Source of the DNA: Bacteroidota bacterium
GTDB lineage: Bacteria > Bacteroidota > Bacteroidia > Flavobacteriales_D > Crocinitomicaceae
Length of the DNA stretch: 8,596 nt
NCBI GenBank assembly: GCA_016866415.1
Contig: VGML01000085.1
Location: forward strand, 1 to 8,596
Direction of reading: 5' to 3'
Shown: piece by piece, positions 1 to 7,043 of the stretch
Layout: every line of letters starts with the position of its first letter
Position numbering within the stretch: position 1 is the first letter of the stretch
Made by a program: the position numbers and the translations under genes
Notes under the pieces: generated by a model
What the model was told of the DNA's origin: nothing
Seen by the model: only the letters and a program-made list of their open reading frames with translations
Databases searched by the model: none

Positions 1-462
1 TGCGTAACACTTGTTTTTTCTTTTGTGCTGTGGTTCTGTTGCTACGACTTACGTCTTCGCGAACCGCAACTTCAGTCAAAACTGCGTTAATGCTGTATGA
101 AAGTTAGGTGGGAGTGAAACTATTTCTTTTGATACGAAGCAAAATTATGTTTCTCCCCTTGCCTATCCGCCGGCAGGTGGAAGGGGAGATTAAGAGGGGT
201 GAACATTTGTTTATGTGGTCACCCTCCTCTATCCTCCTTCAATGGAAGAAGCTAAAATCTAACTTTGTTTTGAAATGGTATTTAAAAATTAATGCCTAAA
301 TTTCCATTAAACAAACGGATGCTTGAGTTGATTGGTTTTTGATAAAAGGGAATCGTTGATTTTTTTATTTGTAGAGGCTTTAGAACACCATGGGAATGTT
401 TATTTATCGAGAAATCAAAACATTTCTCTCACTCAAAATCCTATTTTCCCAAAATAAATCCC
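1..462. other. Non-coding stretch upstream of rpsA
   Basis: I see no convincing gene between the left edge and the rpsA promoter. One frame is open from base 1 to a TAA at 88-90 and could be the last 29 codons of a gene entering from the left, but it shows no recognisable motif. The stretch contains short pairable elements (GGTTC 32-36 with GAACC 61-65, and GTTGC 38-42 with GCAAC 66-70), the G/C-rich inverted-repeat block described separately, and an A/T-rich 7-base hairpin (GAGAAAT 409-415, loop CAAAAC, ATTTCTC 422-428). That hairpin has no following T-run, so it does not look like an intrinsic terminator. Confidence 0.5.
153..240. repeat. G/C-rich inverted-repeat block, possible dispersed repeat
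   Basis: A perfect 8-base inverted repeat (CTCCCCTT at 153-160, AAGGGGAG at 181-188) encloses a TGCC/GGCA inner stem (160-163 and 172-175), so the block can fold into a bulged hairpin. The right arm also belongs to a second, imperfect inverted repeat: the purine-rich strand at about 180-202, ending GAGGGGTGA, against the pyrimidine-rich strand at about 219-240, starting TCACCCTCCTC. The block is much richer in G/C than the A/T-rich surroundings and has no believable coding frame. The nested structure and the GCCGGC core (169-174) resemble small dispersed intergenic repeats of Bacteroidota genomes. That identity is inferred, because only one copy is visible here. Confidence 0.45.
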
Positions 463-538
463 TAACTTTGCACCCTATTTTTAGAATCGCACCCTTAAAG
501 CGATGTTTTTGATTATTAACCACTTTCGGAAGTTAGGG
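460..538 (+). promoter_or_regulatory. rpsA leader with overlapping inverted repeats
   Basis: Three pairings are visible. CCCTAACTT (460-468) is a perfect 9-base inverse complement of AAGTTAGGG (530-538). ATCGC (486-490) can pair with GCGAT (500-504), which is followed by five T residues (506-510). ACTT (522-525) can pair with AAGT (530-533) around a TCGG loop. The 530-538 segment can therefore join either the small hairpin or the long-range pairing. The left long-range arm overlaps the -7 box, so it would be in RNA only if transcription starts further upstream; otherwise it might act at the DNA level. S1 autoregulation through its leader is known in Gammaproteobacteria. Any such role here is inference. 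Confidence 0.3.
463..470 (+). promoter_or_regulatory. rpsA promoter, -7 box
   Basis: TAACTTTG matches the Bacteroidota sigma-A -7 consensus TAnnTTTG exactly. It predicts a transcript start near 475-478 and a leader of about 90 nt before the rpsA ATG. A matching -33 TTG is not present at the usual spacing; only a TTTT (444-447) lies upstream, slightly too close. The -7 call rests on the consensus and on its position before a highly expressed gene. Confidence 0.6.
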
Positions 539-567
539 GATTTCGGGATACAAATTTTAACAGCCAC

Positions 568-2352
568 ATGGCAAATTCTATTAACCCGCAGGGATCTGCA
601 GATTTTGATTGGGAAGCTCTTCAATTAGACGGCTACTCAAAAGTTCAACGTTCAGAAATGTCTGATCGTTACGAAAAAACCTTGACTTCAATCAACGAGA
701 AAGAAGTAATTCAAGGAACAGTTGCAATGCTTAACAAGAAAGAAGTAATCGTAAATATCGGTTACAAATCTGAAGGCGTTGTTGCAGCAAACGAATTCCG
801 TTACAACCCGGATTTAAAGGTTGGAGATACAGTTGACGTTTATGTTGAATGTCGTGAAGACAAAACAGGTCAATTAATTGTTTCTCACAGAACAGCACGT
901 ATGCACAGCGCTTGGATTCGTGTGAATGACGTTTTACGTTCAGGTGAAATCATCACTGGTTATGTAAAATGCAGAACAAAAGGTGGACTTATCGTGGATG
1001 TTTTCGGAATCGAAGCATTCTTACCTGGTTCACAAATTGATGTTAAGCCAATCCGTGACTATGATGTTTACGTTGGTAAAAACATGGAATTCAAAGTAGT
1101 AAAAATCAATGAAGAATTCAGAAACGTTGTTGTTTCTCACAAAGCGTTGATTGAAGCTGAATTAGAAGAACAAAAGAAACAAATCATTTCCGGTCTAGAA
1201 AAAGGACAAGTATTGGAAGGCGTTGTGAAAAACGTAACTTCTTATGGTGTATTCATCGATCTTGGTGGAGTAGACGGCTTGATTCACATTACAGACCTTT
1301 CTTGGGGTCGCGTTACGCATCCTGAAGAATTGTTGGAGCTTGACCAAAAAATCAACGTGGTTATCCTTGACTTCGATGATGACAAAAAACGAATCGCTCT
1401 TGGTTTAAAACAATTGCAACCACATCCATGGGATTCTTTAGATGCTAACTTACAAGTTGGTGACAAAGTTTCAGGAAAAGTAGTTGTGATGGCTGATTAC
1501 GGTGCGTTTATCGAAATCGCTCCGGGAGTTGAAGGTTTGATCCATGTTTCAGAAATGAGCTGGTCACAACATTTACGTTCAGCACAAGATTTCATGAATA
1601 TCGGTGATACAGTTGAGGCAGTAATCTTGACCTTAGATCGTGAAGAGCGCAAAATGTCTTTGGGTATCAAGCAATTAATGCCGGATCCATGGAATGATAT
1701 CGAAGTGAAATACTCAGTTGGTTCTAAGCACAAAGCGAAAGTTCGTAACTTCACCAATTTTGGTGTATTCGTTGAATTGGAAGAAGGAGTTGACGGATTG
1801 ATCCACATCTCTGACCTTTCTTGGCAAAAGAAAATCAAGCATCCATCTGAATTCTGTAAAGTAGGTGAAGAAATGGAAGTAGTTGTTTTGGAAATCGATC
1901 GCGATAACCGAAGAATTTCTTTAGGTCACAAACAATTGGAAGAAAATCCTTGGGATGTTTTTGAATCTACATTTGCTGAAGGTTCAGTTCACAGCGGTAC
2001 TATCATCGATATGAAGGATAAATCTGGAATCGTTTCCCTTCCTTATGGTGTTGAAGGAATTTGTCCCTCTAAGCATTTGAGAAAAGAAGACGGAAGCAAC
2101 GCGAAAGTTGAAGAAGTTCTTGATTTCAAAGTAATTGAATTCAGCAAAGATGCTAAGAAGATTGTTGTTTCTCATACACGCACGTTTGAGGAAGGTGAAA
2201 ACAAACCAGCTTCTGCAAAAGTTGGTAAAAAGCCAGTAGGTTCCTCAACTGGTAAGGCAGTGAAAGCAATCAACCAAAGTTCTGAAAAATCTACATTAGG
2301 TGATTTGGATGCACTTTCAGCATTGAAAGAAAAAATGGAAAAAGGAGAATAA
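568..2352 (+). CDS. rpsA: 30S ribosomal protein S1
   Basis: S1 binds single-stranded mRNA on the small ribosomal subunit and helps load it for translation, which matters especially in Bacteroidota, where Shine-Dalgarno pairing is little used. The 594-residue protein has six S1/OB-fold repeats, at about residues 47-110, 125-193, 212-283, 297-370, 384-457 and 471-538. Repeats 3-5 carry the classic core seen as YGVFIDLGGVDGLIHITDLS at 226-245, YGAFIEI at 311-317 and FGVFVEL at 398-404, each ending in an LGxKQL-type strand. Repeats 1, 2 and 6 are more diverged. The N-terminus (FDWEAL at 13-18) and the C-terminal tail (STLGDLDALSALKEKM at 575-590) look like the Bacteroidota form. The ATG at 568 has no Shine-Dalgarno sequence; the leader before it is A/T-rich. 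The gene is monocistronic, with a promoter at about 463 and a strong terminator 20 bases after the stop. I consider the identity essentially certain. Confidence 0.98.
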   Translation: MANSINPQGSADFDWEALQLDGYSKVQRSEMSDRYEKTLTSINEKEVIQGTVAMLNKKEVIVNIGYKSEGVVAANEFRYNPDLKVGDTVDVYVECREDKTGQLIVSHRTARMHSAWIRVNDVLRSGEIITGYVKCRTKGGLIVDVFGIEAFLPGSQIDVKPIRDYDVYVGKNMEFKVVKINEEFRNVVVSHKALIEAELEEQKKQIISGLEKGQVLEGVVKNVTSYGVFIDLGGVDGLIHITDLSWGRVTHPEELLELDQKINVVILDFDDDKKRIALGLKQLQPHPWDSLDANLQVGDKVSGKVVVMADYGAFIEIAPGVEGLIHVSEMSWSQHLRSAQDFMNIGDTVEAVILTLDREERKMSLGIKQLMPDPWNDIEVKYSVGSKHKAKVRNFTNFGVFVELEEGVDGLIHISDLSWQKKIKHPSEFCKVGEEMEVVVLEIDRDNRRISLGHKQLEENPWDVFESTFAEGSVHSGTIIDMKDKSGIVSLPYGVEGICPSKHLRKEDGSNAKVEEVLDFKVIEFSKDAKKIVVSHTRTFEEGENKPASAKVGKKPVGSSTGKAVKAINQSSEKSTLGDLDALSALKEKMEKGE

Positions 2353-2371
2353 TTCCGATTTTCTAAAATAC

Positions 2372-2406
2372 AAAAGAGGCTATCAGAATTGACAGCCTCT
2401 TTTTTT
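2372..2406 (+). terminator. Intrinsic terminator of rpsA
   Basis: AGAGGCTATCA (2375-2385) pairs with TGACAGCCTCT (2390-2400) around a GAAT loop, with one A-C mismatch, and is followed by six T residues (2401-2406). The four A residues at 2372-2375 can extend pairing into the T-run. It lies 20 bases after the rpsA stop. Read on the minus strand it is followed by only four T residues, so it could act weakly for the opposing operon as well. Confidence 0.9.
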
Positions 2407-2426
2407 ATACTACAAACAATTTAATC

Positions 2427-2448
2427 CTGAGAATTAAAGCTCAGTTTT
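2427..2448. terminator. Weak second hairpin downstream of rpsA
   Basis: CTGAG (2427-2431) pairs with CTCAG (2440-2444) around an 8-base loop and is followed by TTTT on the plus strand. The stem is short and the T-run brief, so it could at best be a backup terminator. It is also the last hairpin before the end of the opposing minus-strand transcript. Confidence 0.25.
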
Positions 2449-2483
2449 GTCATAAAACTTTTCCTGAATTTCTAATTTCCGAT

Positions 2484-2783
2484 TCAAGCTGCATAAGCCC
2501 ATCCTCTTCGCGTAATTCTAACTGTCATCTTTCCTGTAGACTTGAAAGCAGGAAAAAAATAATTTGCAATTTCATACGTATGAAAATAAAATCTATCAGT
2601 AATCATTAACGGAAATTCAACTGTTTCACCTTTGATATCAATCTCTTTTATCCTTTTGTACAGAGCAATCGCATTAATTGCCTATTTAATTTTATTCACT
2701 AAGGTACTACTTTCGTCTTTCTTCAGAACCACATCCAGAGCATCTCTTGATCCCTTCAAAAACGTTATTGAATCGTCCCTAAT
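2484..2783 (-). pseudogene. Decayed gene remnant of unknown function
   Basis: On the minus strand one frame reads as plausible protein for 100 codons, broken only by a TAG at 2684-2682 and ending at a TGA (2486-2484). The first part (33 codons) contains ITFLKGSRDALDVVLKK; the second (65 codons) contains KGETVEFPLMITDRF and ends TVRITRRGWAYAA. A TAA at 2786-2784 precedes it in the same frame. No ATG opens the first part, and the first ATG in the second part is internal (codon at about 2606). The mix of charged and aromatic residues looks protein-like rather than random. I do not recognise the family. Most likely it is the 3' part of a gene that lost its 5' end and gained a nonsense mutation. 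A short gene starting at a non-ATG codon after the TAG is a less likely alternative. Confidence 0.5.
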
Positions 2784-2811
2784 TTATTGTTTAAAATTTA
2801 ATTGAACAAAT

Positions 2812-3507
2812 TCATCTAAATGAGGAATAATGCTCAAACTTATCTTTAATAAAAACGATTAATTCCATTTCGGAAGCAGTTTTTAAAAATGATTCATCGA
2901 CATTCAAAAACGTAATAAATTCATCAAATTCTTCCTCTGTTAAGTTGATTATTTCATAGGCGACATAAACCCTTAGAAGTTCTTTAACTACTCTACGTTG
3001 GTCATTTTTATAGGTTTGTTCGGCTATCCAAGCTTTATTTTTTTCCTTTTTTGAGAACGCTTGATATAAAGCAGTGATTGGACTTTGCAGGACTTCAATT
3101 CCTGTCACCAATTTAGTTTCTCTTAGCGACAATGATTGCCTCTCTTCCTTAATCTGATCGAGTGTTTTTAATGGCCTAATAACAACTTCCTTTATTTCTT
3201 GTGGCAACTTTTCGATATACGCTAAAACTATACATTGACAATTCGAATCTGGTTTAGCGACGAATTCATAAATCGGATAACCTTTTGTAGAGATGGAGAG
3301 TTTATCGCCCGAAGAAACATAAACTGAAAACGTTCCATCAGGTTGACCAAAAACACCTCTTCCTGTGCTTCGGTCGATAATCATGACATTATAAAATAAT
3401 TGTGGATTTAAACTATCGACGACCCTTCCACTTACATATACTTTATCACATTGAGCTGATGATAATTTACCAAAAAAAATAAAAAGAAAAATTATGGTGA
3501 ACCTCAT
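2812..3507 (-). CDS. Exported protein with carboxypeptidase-regulatory-like domain
   Basis: The product is a 231-residue secreted or periplasmic protein of unknown function. The start chosen is the ATG at 3507-3505, because it puts a typical signal peptide at the very N-terminus: MRF, then a hydrophobic core at residues 4-12, then SSAQ before Cys20. The Gln before Cys20 does not fit a lipobox well, so cleavage by signal peptidase I is more likely than lipidation. Residues of about 23-110 look like the beta-sandwich carboxypeptidase-regulatory-like domain common at the N-termini of Bacteroidota outer-membrane proteins: VSGRVVDS, then D45/R46, then the turn GQPDGTFSVYV at 54-64, then EVVIRPL at 107-113. 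Residues 115-231 are charged and probably helical. No catalytic motif is seen. An ATG at 3564 would add 19 residues and overlap the upstream protease gene by 26 bases. It is probably the last gene of the ffh transcript. Confidence 0.75.
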   Translation of the reverse strand: MRFTIIFLFIFFGKLSSAQCDKVYVSGRVVDSLNPQLFYNVMIIDRSTGRGVFGQPDGTFSVYVSSGDKLSISTKGYPIYEFVAKPDSNCQCIVLAYIEKLPQEIKEVVIRPLKTLDQIKEERQSLSLRETKLVTGIEVLQSPITALYQAFSKKEKNKAWIAEQTYKNDQRRVVKELLRVYVAYEIINLTEEEFDEFITFLNVDESFLKTASEMELIVFIKDKFEHYSSFR

Positions 3508-3538
3508 TGAAAAGCGCTTTAACAAAAAGAATATCTTC

Positions 3539-4483
3539 TTACAATTTCTCGAAATACCAATCAAAGTTCAAGAAATTGGATAAAACTAAAATAAATGGTA
3601 ATGAAATTGAGAACAACCAAAAAAGAACGAAAAATAACTTGACAATTTTGGATACATCATAATTTATTGGAGCAATCAAGACAGAATTAACATGTGAAGC
3701 CAAAACTTCATCATTCGATTCTTCAGAAATCTCCAAATACTTTTTTAGCGCTGGTGTTTCATCAATGACCACATCACGAATTAAGGCATAACTTCTGTTT
3801 GGAAGTTCTTCATAGGTGGAAATGTAATTAACATTCAATTGATCTAGTTTTTTACGAATGATATAATTTCGCTGAATACTTCGAATTTTAATGGCCATGA
3901 TAAATCCGAATCCAATCATCATCCAACTATTTATCAAGAAACCAAACCCAATCAAAGTAAGAGATGAAAGCAATGCAAAAACTAACAAGAATAAATCTCT
4001 TCTTCGATTAACCATCAATTTAAAAAGCTGGCCTCCATCAAGCGGGTCAATAGGTAAAAGATTGACGACATTTAGAAATAGAAATAGAAAACTCAATTCT
4101 ACTAGCCAATCAAATTTATAAATCGAGGAAAGTACAAGTAAAACTACACCCAAATACAAACCAGGAAACGGACCTGCAGAAACAACAATAAAACTCTGTT
4201 TTTGAGAATACTTATCTTTCGATCCTTGGACAAAAGCTCCCATAAGTGGAATGAACAGCATGCGGACATTTTCATATTTGTACAGCTTCATAAATGCATA
4301 ATGTCCCATTTCATGAATAAATAAGACCAGTATCAAAAAAAGGACAAACTGGAGTTGATCATTAAAAACTAAGAGAAAAACACCTACGAACAAAACGATT
4401 GAAAAAGCCGTCAACCCCCAATTGCTCTCTACCTTAACCTTTTCAATAAATGGTTTTTCAGGATAATATTCGTGTTCTTCCAT
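3539..4483 (-). CDS. M50 (site-2-type) intramembrane metalloprotease
   Basis: The product is a 314-residue polytopic membrane protein of the M50 family. These zinc proteases cut substrates within or next to the membrane. The zinc-binding HEMGH lies at residues 57-61, inside a hydrophobic segment (about 45-66). The second M50 motif NLLPIDPLDGG lies at 141-151, with Asp149 the expected third zinc ligand. SAGPFPGLYLG at 102-112 fits the conserved glycine-rich segment between them. Further hydrophobic segments lie at about 25-40, 98-120, 126-146, 165-185 and 187-199. A soluble stretch (about 201-278) follows, and a final membrane segment lies at about 282-304. There is no PDZ domain, so it is not a classical RseP; it is closer to the compact site-2 protease type. 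Both catalytic motifs are intact. The gene starts 2 bases after the ffh stop, indicating co-transcription. The substrate is unknown. Confidence 0.88.
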   Translation of the reverse strand: MEEHEYYPEKPFIEKVKVESNWGLTAFSIVLFVGVFLLVFNDQLQFVLFLILVLFIHEMGHYAFMKLYKYENVRMLFIPLMGAFVQGSKDKYSQKQSFIVVSAGPFPGLYLGVVLLVLSSIYKFDWLVELSFLFLFLNVVNLLPIDPLDGGQLFKLMVNRRRDLFLLVFALLSSLTLIGFGFLINSWMMIGFGFIMAIKIRSIQRNYIIRKKLDQLNVNYISTYEELPNRSYALIRDVVIDETPALKKYLEISEESNDEVLASHVNSVLIAPINYDVSKIVKLFFVLFWLFSISLPFILVLSNFLNFDWYFEKL

Positions 4484-4485
4484 AG

Positions 4486-5832
4486 TTACATACCAGGCAT
4501 TCCACCCATTCCTTTAAGTTTGCTCATCATTCCCATCATATTTCGAGGGTTGCTCATCATTTTCATCATTTTTCGCATGTCATCAAATTGCTTCATTAAT
4601 TTGTTGACTTCTTGAATGTTAGTTCCACTGCCACGGGCAATTCTATTTTTTCGAGACGTATTTAATAGTCCTGGATTCGCACGTTCTTTTGGAGTCATGG
4701 AGAGAATAATTGCTTCAACACCTTTAAATGCATCATCGGGAACATCAACATCTTTCATCGCTTTCCCCATTCCAGGTATCATTCCCATGAGATCCTTCAC
4801 ATTTCCCATTTTCTTTATTTGCTGAAGCTGAGCGAGAAAATCATTGAAATCAAATTGATCCTTCATGATTTTTTTCTGCAACTTACGCGCCTCTTCCTCG
4901 TCAAATTGCTCCTGAGCCTTTTCTACAAGTGAAACAACATCACCCATTCCCAAGATTCTATCGGCCATTCGAGAAGGATAGAATACATCCAAGGCATCCA
5001 TCTTCTCCCCTGTTCCAACAAATTTGATTGGTTTATTGACAATTGCTTTGATAGACAAAGCCGCACCACCTCGTGTGTCACCATCTAGTTTTGTTAAGAC
5101 AACACCATCAAAATTAATTTTATCATTGAACGCTTTAGCCGTATTTACAGCATCTTGTCCAGTCATGGAATCCACAACGAATAATGTTTCTGAAGGATTT
5201 ATTGCTGCCTTTACGCGTGCAATTTCATCCATCATTTGTTGGTCAATTGCCAAACGACCTGCCGTATCGACTATAACCACATTAAACCCTTTGCTTCTTC
5301 CGTGATTAATGGCATTTGTGGCAATTTTTACTGGATCTTTATCTTCTCGATCGGAAAAAACTTCGATTTCAAGTTGCTCTCCCAACACATGAAGTTGATC
5401 AATCGCTGCAGGACGATAAACGTCGCAAGCTACCAACAATACTTTTTTTCCTTTTTTCTTTGATAAATAATTACCAAGTTTACCTGTAAAAGTAGTCTTA
5501 CCTGATCCTTGAAGACCCGACATCAAAATTACAGCTGGATTACCTTTAAGATTAATCTCAGACTCATTCCCGCCCATTAATTCGACCAATTCCTCATGGC
5601 ATATTTTCACCATCAATTGTCCTGGGGAAACTGATCGAAGCACATCTCGACCAAGTGCCTTTTCTTTTACTGTATTGGTGAAATTCTTAGCCGTATTGAA
5701 ATTAACATCCGCGTCAAGCAATGCTCTTCTCACCTCTTTCAAGGTTTCAGCTACGTTAATTTCGGTAATTTGACCTTGACCTTTAAGAACTTTAAATGCT
5801 CTTTCAAATTTATCAGTTAGATTTTCAAACAT
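4486..5832 (-). CDS. ffh: Signal recognition particle protein Ffh (SRP54 GTPase)
   Basis: Ffh binds 4.5S RNA, recognises hydrophobic signal sequences as they leave the ribosome and, with FtsY, delivers nascent membrane proteins to SecYEG. The 448-residue protein has the usual length and order: a helical N domain (about 1-90), a GTPase domain (about 98-295) and an M domain (about 325-448). Visible motifs are the P-loop GLQGSGKTT (106-114), DVYRPAA (137-143), DTAGR (189-193) and TKLDGD (247-252). The M domain has the RNA-binding SRKNRIARGSGT (393-404) and a methionine-rich tail after about residue 420 that forms the flexible signal-binding groove. The ATG at 5832 is preceded by a clear Bacteroidota promoter and no Shine-Dalgarno sequence. 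The stop is 2 bases from the start of the protease gene, so ffh leads an operon. The identity is essentially certain. Confidence 0.98.
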   Translation of the reverse strand: MFENLTDKFERAFKVLKGQGQITEINVAETLKEVRRALLDADVNFNTAKNFTNTVKEKALGRDVLRSVSPGQLMVKICHEELVELMGGNESEINLKGNPAVILMSGLQGSGKTTFTGKLGNYLSKKKGKKVLLVACDVYRPAAIDQLHVLGEQLEIEVFSDREDKDPVKIATNAINHGRSKGFNVVIVDTAGRLAIDQQMMDEIARVKAAINPSETLFVVDSMTGQDAVNTAKAFNDKINFDGVVLTKLDGDTRGGAALSIKAIVNKPIKFVGTGEKMDALDVFYPSRMADRILGMGDVVSLVEKAQEQFDEEEARKLQKKIMKDQFDFNDFLAQLQQIKKMGNVKDLMGMIPGMGKAMKDVDVPDDAFKGVEAIILSMTPKERANPGLLNTSRKNRIARGSGTNIQEVNKLMKQFDDMRKMMKMMSNPRNMMGMMSKLKGMGGMPGM

Positions 5833-5852
5833 GTGTAAACTTTAATGAATAA

Positions 5853-5883
5853 CAAAGTTAGTGTTTTATTAAACTTTTGTCAA
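5853..5883 (-). promoter_or_regulatory. ffh promoter (Bacteroidota -33/-7)
   Basis: On the minus strand a TTG (5883-5881) lies exactly 20 bases upstream of TAACTTTG (5860-5853), a perfect TAnnTTTG -7 box at normal spacing. It predicts a transcript start near 5846 and a leader of about 14 nt before the ffh ATG. It lies in the 73-base gap after terC, so ffh can be expressed independently of terC. No terminator hairpin is visible in that gap, so read-through from terC is also possible. Confidence 0.7.
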
Positions 5884-5905
5884 CGAAAATTGAAGCTAAA
5901 ATAGA

Positions 5906-6883
5906 TTAAACTGCCTTTTTTGCTGAGAATACAGACCAAACAAGAGATAGCAATAAAACACTTCCTAGAATTACCAAAGAAACCAAGGCATCTAAATGAT
6001 AGATTGGTGAAAAAATCATCTTTAAACCTATAAAACTTAAAATAACCGCCAATCCATATTTCAATTTCGAGAACATATGAATGAAATTAGCCAAAAGGAA
6101 ATATAAACTTCTCAATCCTAGAATGGCAAATATATTCGACATATAAAGAATAAAAGGGTCATCGGGCGCAATTGCAAAAATGGCTGGAATGGAATCAATC
6201 GCAAAAATTAAATCTGTAGTTTCTATCACGGCCAGAACCAACATTAAGCGCGTAGCAAACCTGATTTTCATTTTTTTTACAATGAATTTCCCTTCATAAA
6301 ATTCGTCAGATACAGGAAAAAATTTTCGAACAATTCGAGCTCCAAACGATTTACCAAAATCTTTTTCATCGTCCTCGTCTTCTTTTACAAATGCTGATTT
6401 TAAGCCAGCATAAACTAAGAAAACGCCGAAAATAGTGAGTAATAAATTTACCCTCAGTGATTTTCCAAAAAGCTCAAAAACAGGAAGATAAGTGAGATTA
6501 ATCAATTCAACGCCGGAGAAAATAAATATCGCTCGCATTACCAAAGCACCAATAATTCCCCAAAAAAGTACTTTGTGATGCAACTCTTTGGGAACTTTAA
6601 AGAAGCCGAAAACCAAAATAAATACAAATAAATTATCGACGGAAAGAGCCTTTTCGATCCAATAAGCCGATTGAAACTGGGCGAATTTTTCAACATTCGT
6701 TTGACTTAATAGGAAAAGTGAAAAAACCATTGAAAGTGAAATCCACACAACCGACCAAATAACAGCTTCTTTGTTTGAGATAGCGTGACTTTTTCGATTA
6801 AAGACACCAAGATCCAAAGCCAACATAAAAATTACAACTAGGGCAAAAATCGCAATTAATAAAGGCTGAGAAGCAATGTTCAT
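5906..6883 (-). CDS. TerC/Alx-family integral membrane protein
   Basis: The product is a 325-residue membrane protein of the TerC/Alx family. Members are linked to manganese export (Alx in E. coli) and to metalation of secreted enzymes (the Bacillus homologues); the old tellurite-resistance label reflects only plasmid context. The hallmark EKALSVDNLFVF is at residues 77-88, and the second motif ETTDLIFAIDSIPA is at 221-234. Their acidic residues (Glu77, Asp83, Glu221, Asp224, Asp230) lie in the membrane and probably bind the metal. Hydrophobic segments lie at about 6-26, 40-60, 80-95, 106-124, 145-162, 211-235, 248-268, 277-292 and 300-319. A charged loop (about 166-206, with EDEDDEKD at 168-175) separates the halves. 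This is the normal length and architecture for the family. The start ATG is 12 bases from a perfect -7 box. I assign no gene symbol, because alx-like and terC-like members cannot be separated by eye. Confidence 0.92.
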   Translation of the reverse strand: MNIASQPLLIAIFALVVIFMLALDLGVFNRKSHAISNKEAVIWSVVWISLSMVFSLFLLSQTNVEKFAQFQSAYWIEKALSVDNLFVFILVFGFFKVPKELHHKVLFWGIIGALVMRAIFIFSGVELINLTYLPVFELFGKSLRVNLLLTIFGVFLVYAGLKSAFVKEDEDDEKDFGKSFGARIVRKFFPVSDEFYEGKFIVKKMKIRFATRLMLVLAVIETTDLIFAIDSIPAIFAIAPDDPFILYMSNIFAILGLRSLYFLLANFIHMFSKLKYGLAVILSFIGLKMIFSPIYHLDALVSLVILGSVLLLSLVWSVFSAKKAV

Positions 6884-6895
6884 TTATTTTTTTGA

Positions 6896-6903
6896 CAAAA
6901 CTA
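6896..6903 (-). promoter_or_regulatory. terC-family gene promoter, -7 box
   Basis: On the minus strand TAGTTTTG matches TAnnTTTG exactly, 12 bases before the ATG. No TTG is found at the usual -33 spacing. If the box is used, the transcript starts only about 6 nt before the start codon, giving an almost leaderless mRNA with no room for a manganese-sensing riboswitch of the yybP-ykoY type. Confidence 0.45.
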
Positions 6904-7011
6904 GTGAATCACATGACACATTTTTATTGAAAGCAGTTTCATTATTCACAAAAGCAGGTTCATTAAGAAAAAATAACAATCTAGTCAATCGGCATAGTTA
7001 TTGACAACGCA

Positions 7012-7043
7012 TTTGTGGGAAAAACAAAATGGAACTAATTTTT
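7012..7043 (+). promoter_or_regulatory. Candidate promoter of the GH3 gene
   Basis: TTTG (7012-7015) is followed after 20 bases by TAATTTTT (7036-7043), which matches TAnnTTTG at all but the last base. The predicted start, near 7050, gives a leader of about 40 nt to the ATG at 7091. The box lies downstream of the alternative TTG start at 7001, so if it is real it rules that start out. The A/T-rich sequence makes chance matches likely. Confidence 0.3.

Larger units (their letters stand above)
2407..2811. other. Intergenic region between convergent rpsA and ffh operon
   Basis: No intact gene is visible between the rpsA terminator and the end of the minus-strand operon. The region holds a weak hairpin (2427-2448), the decayed coding stretch (2484-2783) and a perfect 16-base palindrome, TTTCATACGTATGAAA, at 2570-2585. 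The palindrome lies inside the decayed reading frame. No strong minus-strand intrinsic terminator follows the exported-protein gene that ends at 2812. Confidence 0.5.

Noticed and set aside
1..109. Possible integron attC site: GTTAGGT at 103-109 and a GCGTAAC box at 2-8.
   Set aside because: The left box differs from RYYYAAC, and the segments inside the two boxes are not complementary, so the folded attC structure is missing. No integrase or cassette genes are visible.
108..299. Open frame of 63 codons on the plus strand.
   Set aside because: It runs through the inverted-repeat block, has no recognisable motif and no promoter or conserved context. It reads as a chance frame over a repeat.
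1497..1838. Open frame of 113 codons antisense to rpsA.
   Set aside because: It is fully inside rpsA and its composition reflects the reverse complement of the S1 repeats; there is no promoter for it.
2570..2585. Perfect 16-base palindrome TTTCATACGTATGAAA as a possible operator.
   Set aside because: It lies inside the decayed reading frame (codons for FHTYE), far from any promoter, and no second copy is seen in the window.
3508..3564. Longer start (ATG at 3564) for the exported protein.
   Set aside because: It overlaps the protease gene by 26 bases and places 19 residues before a signal peptide that is complete from the ATG at 3507. It remains possible but less likely.
5833..5905. Possible terminator between terC and ffh.
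   Set aside because: No stem followed by a T-run on the minus strand could be found; the gap is occupied by the ffh promoter.
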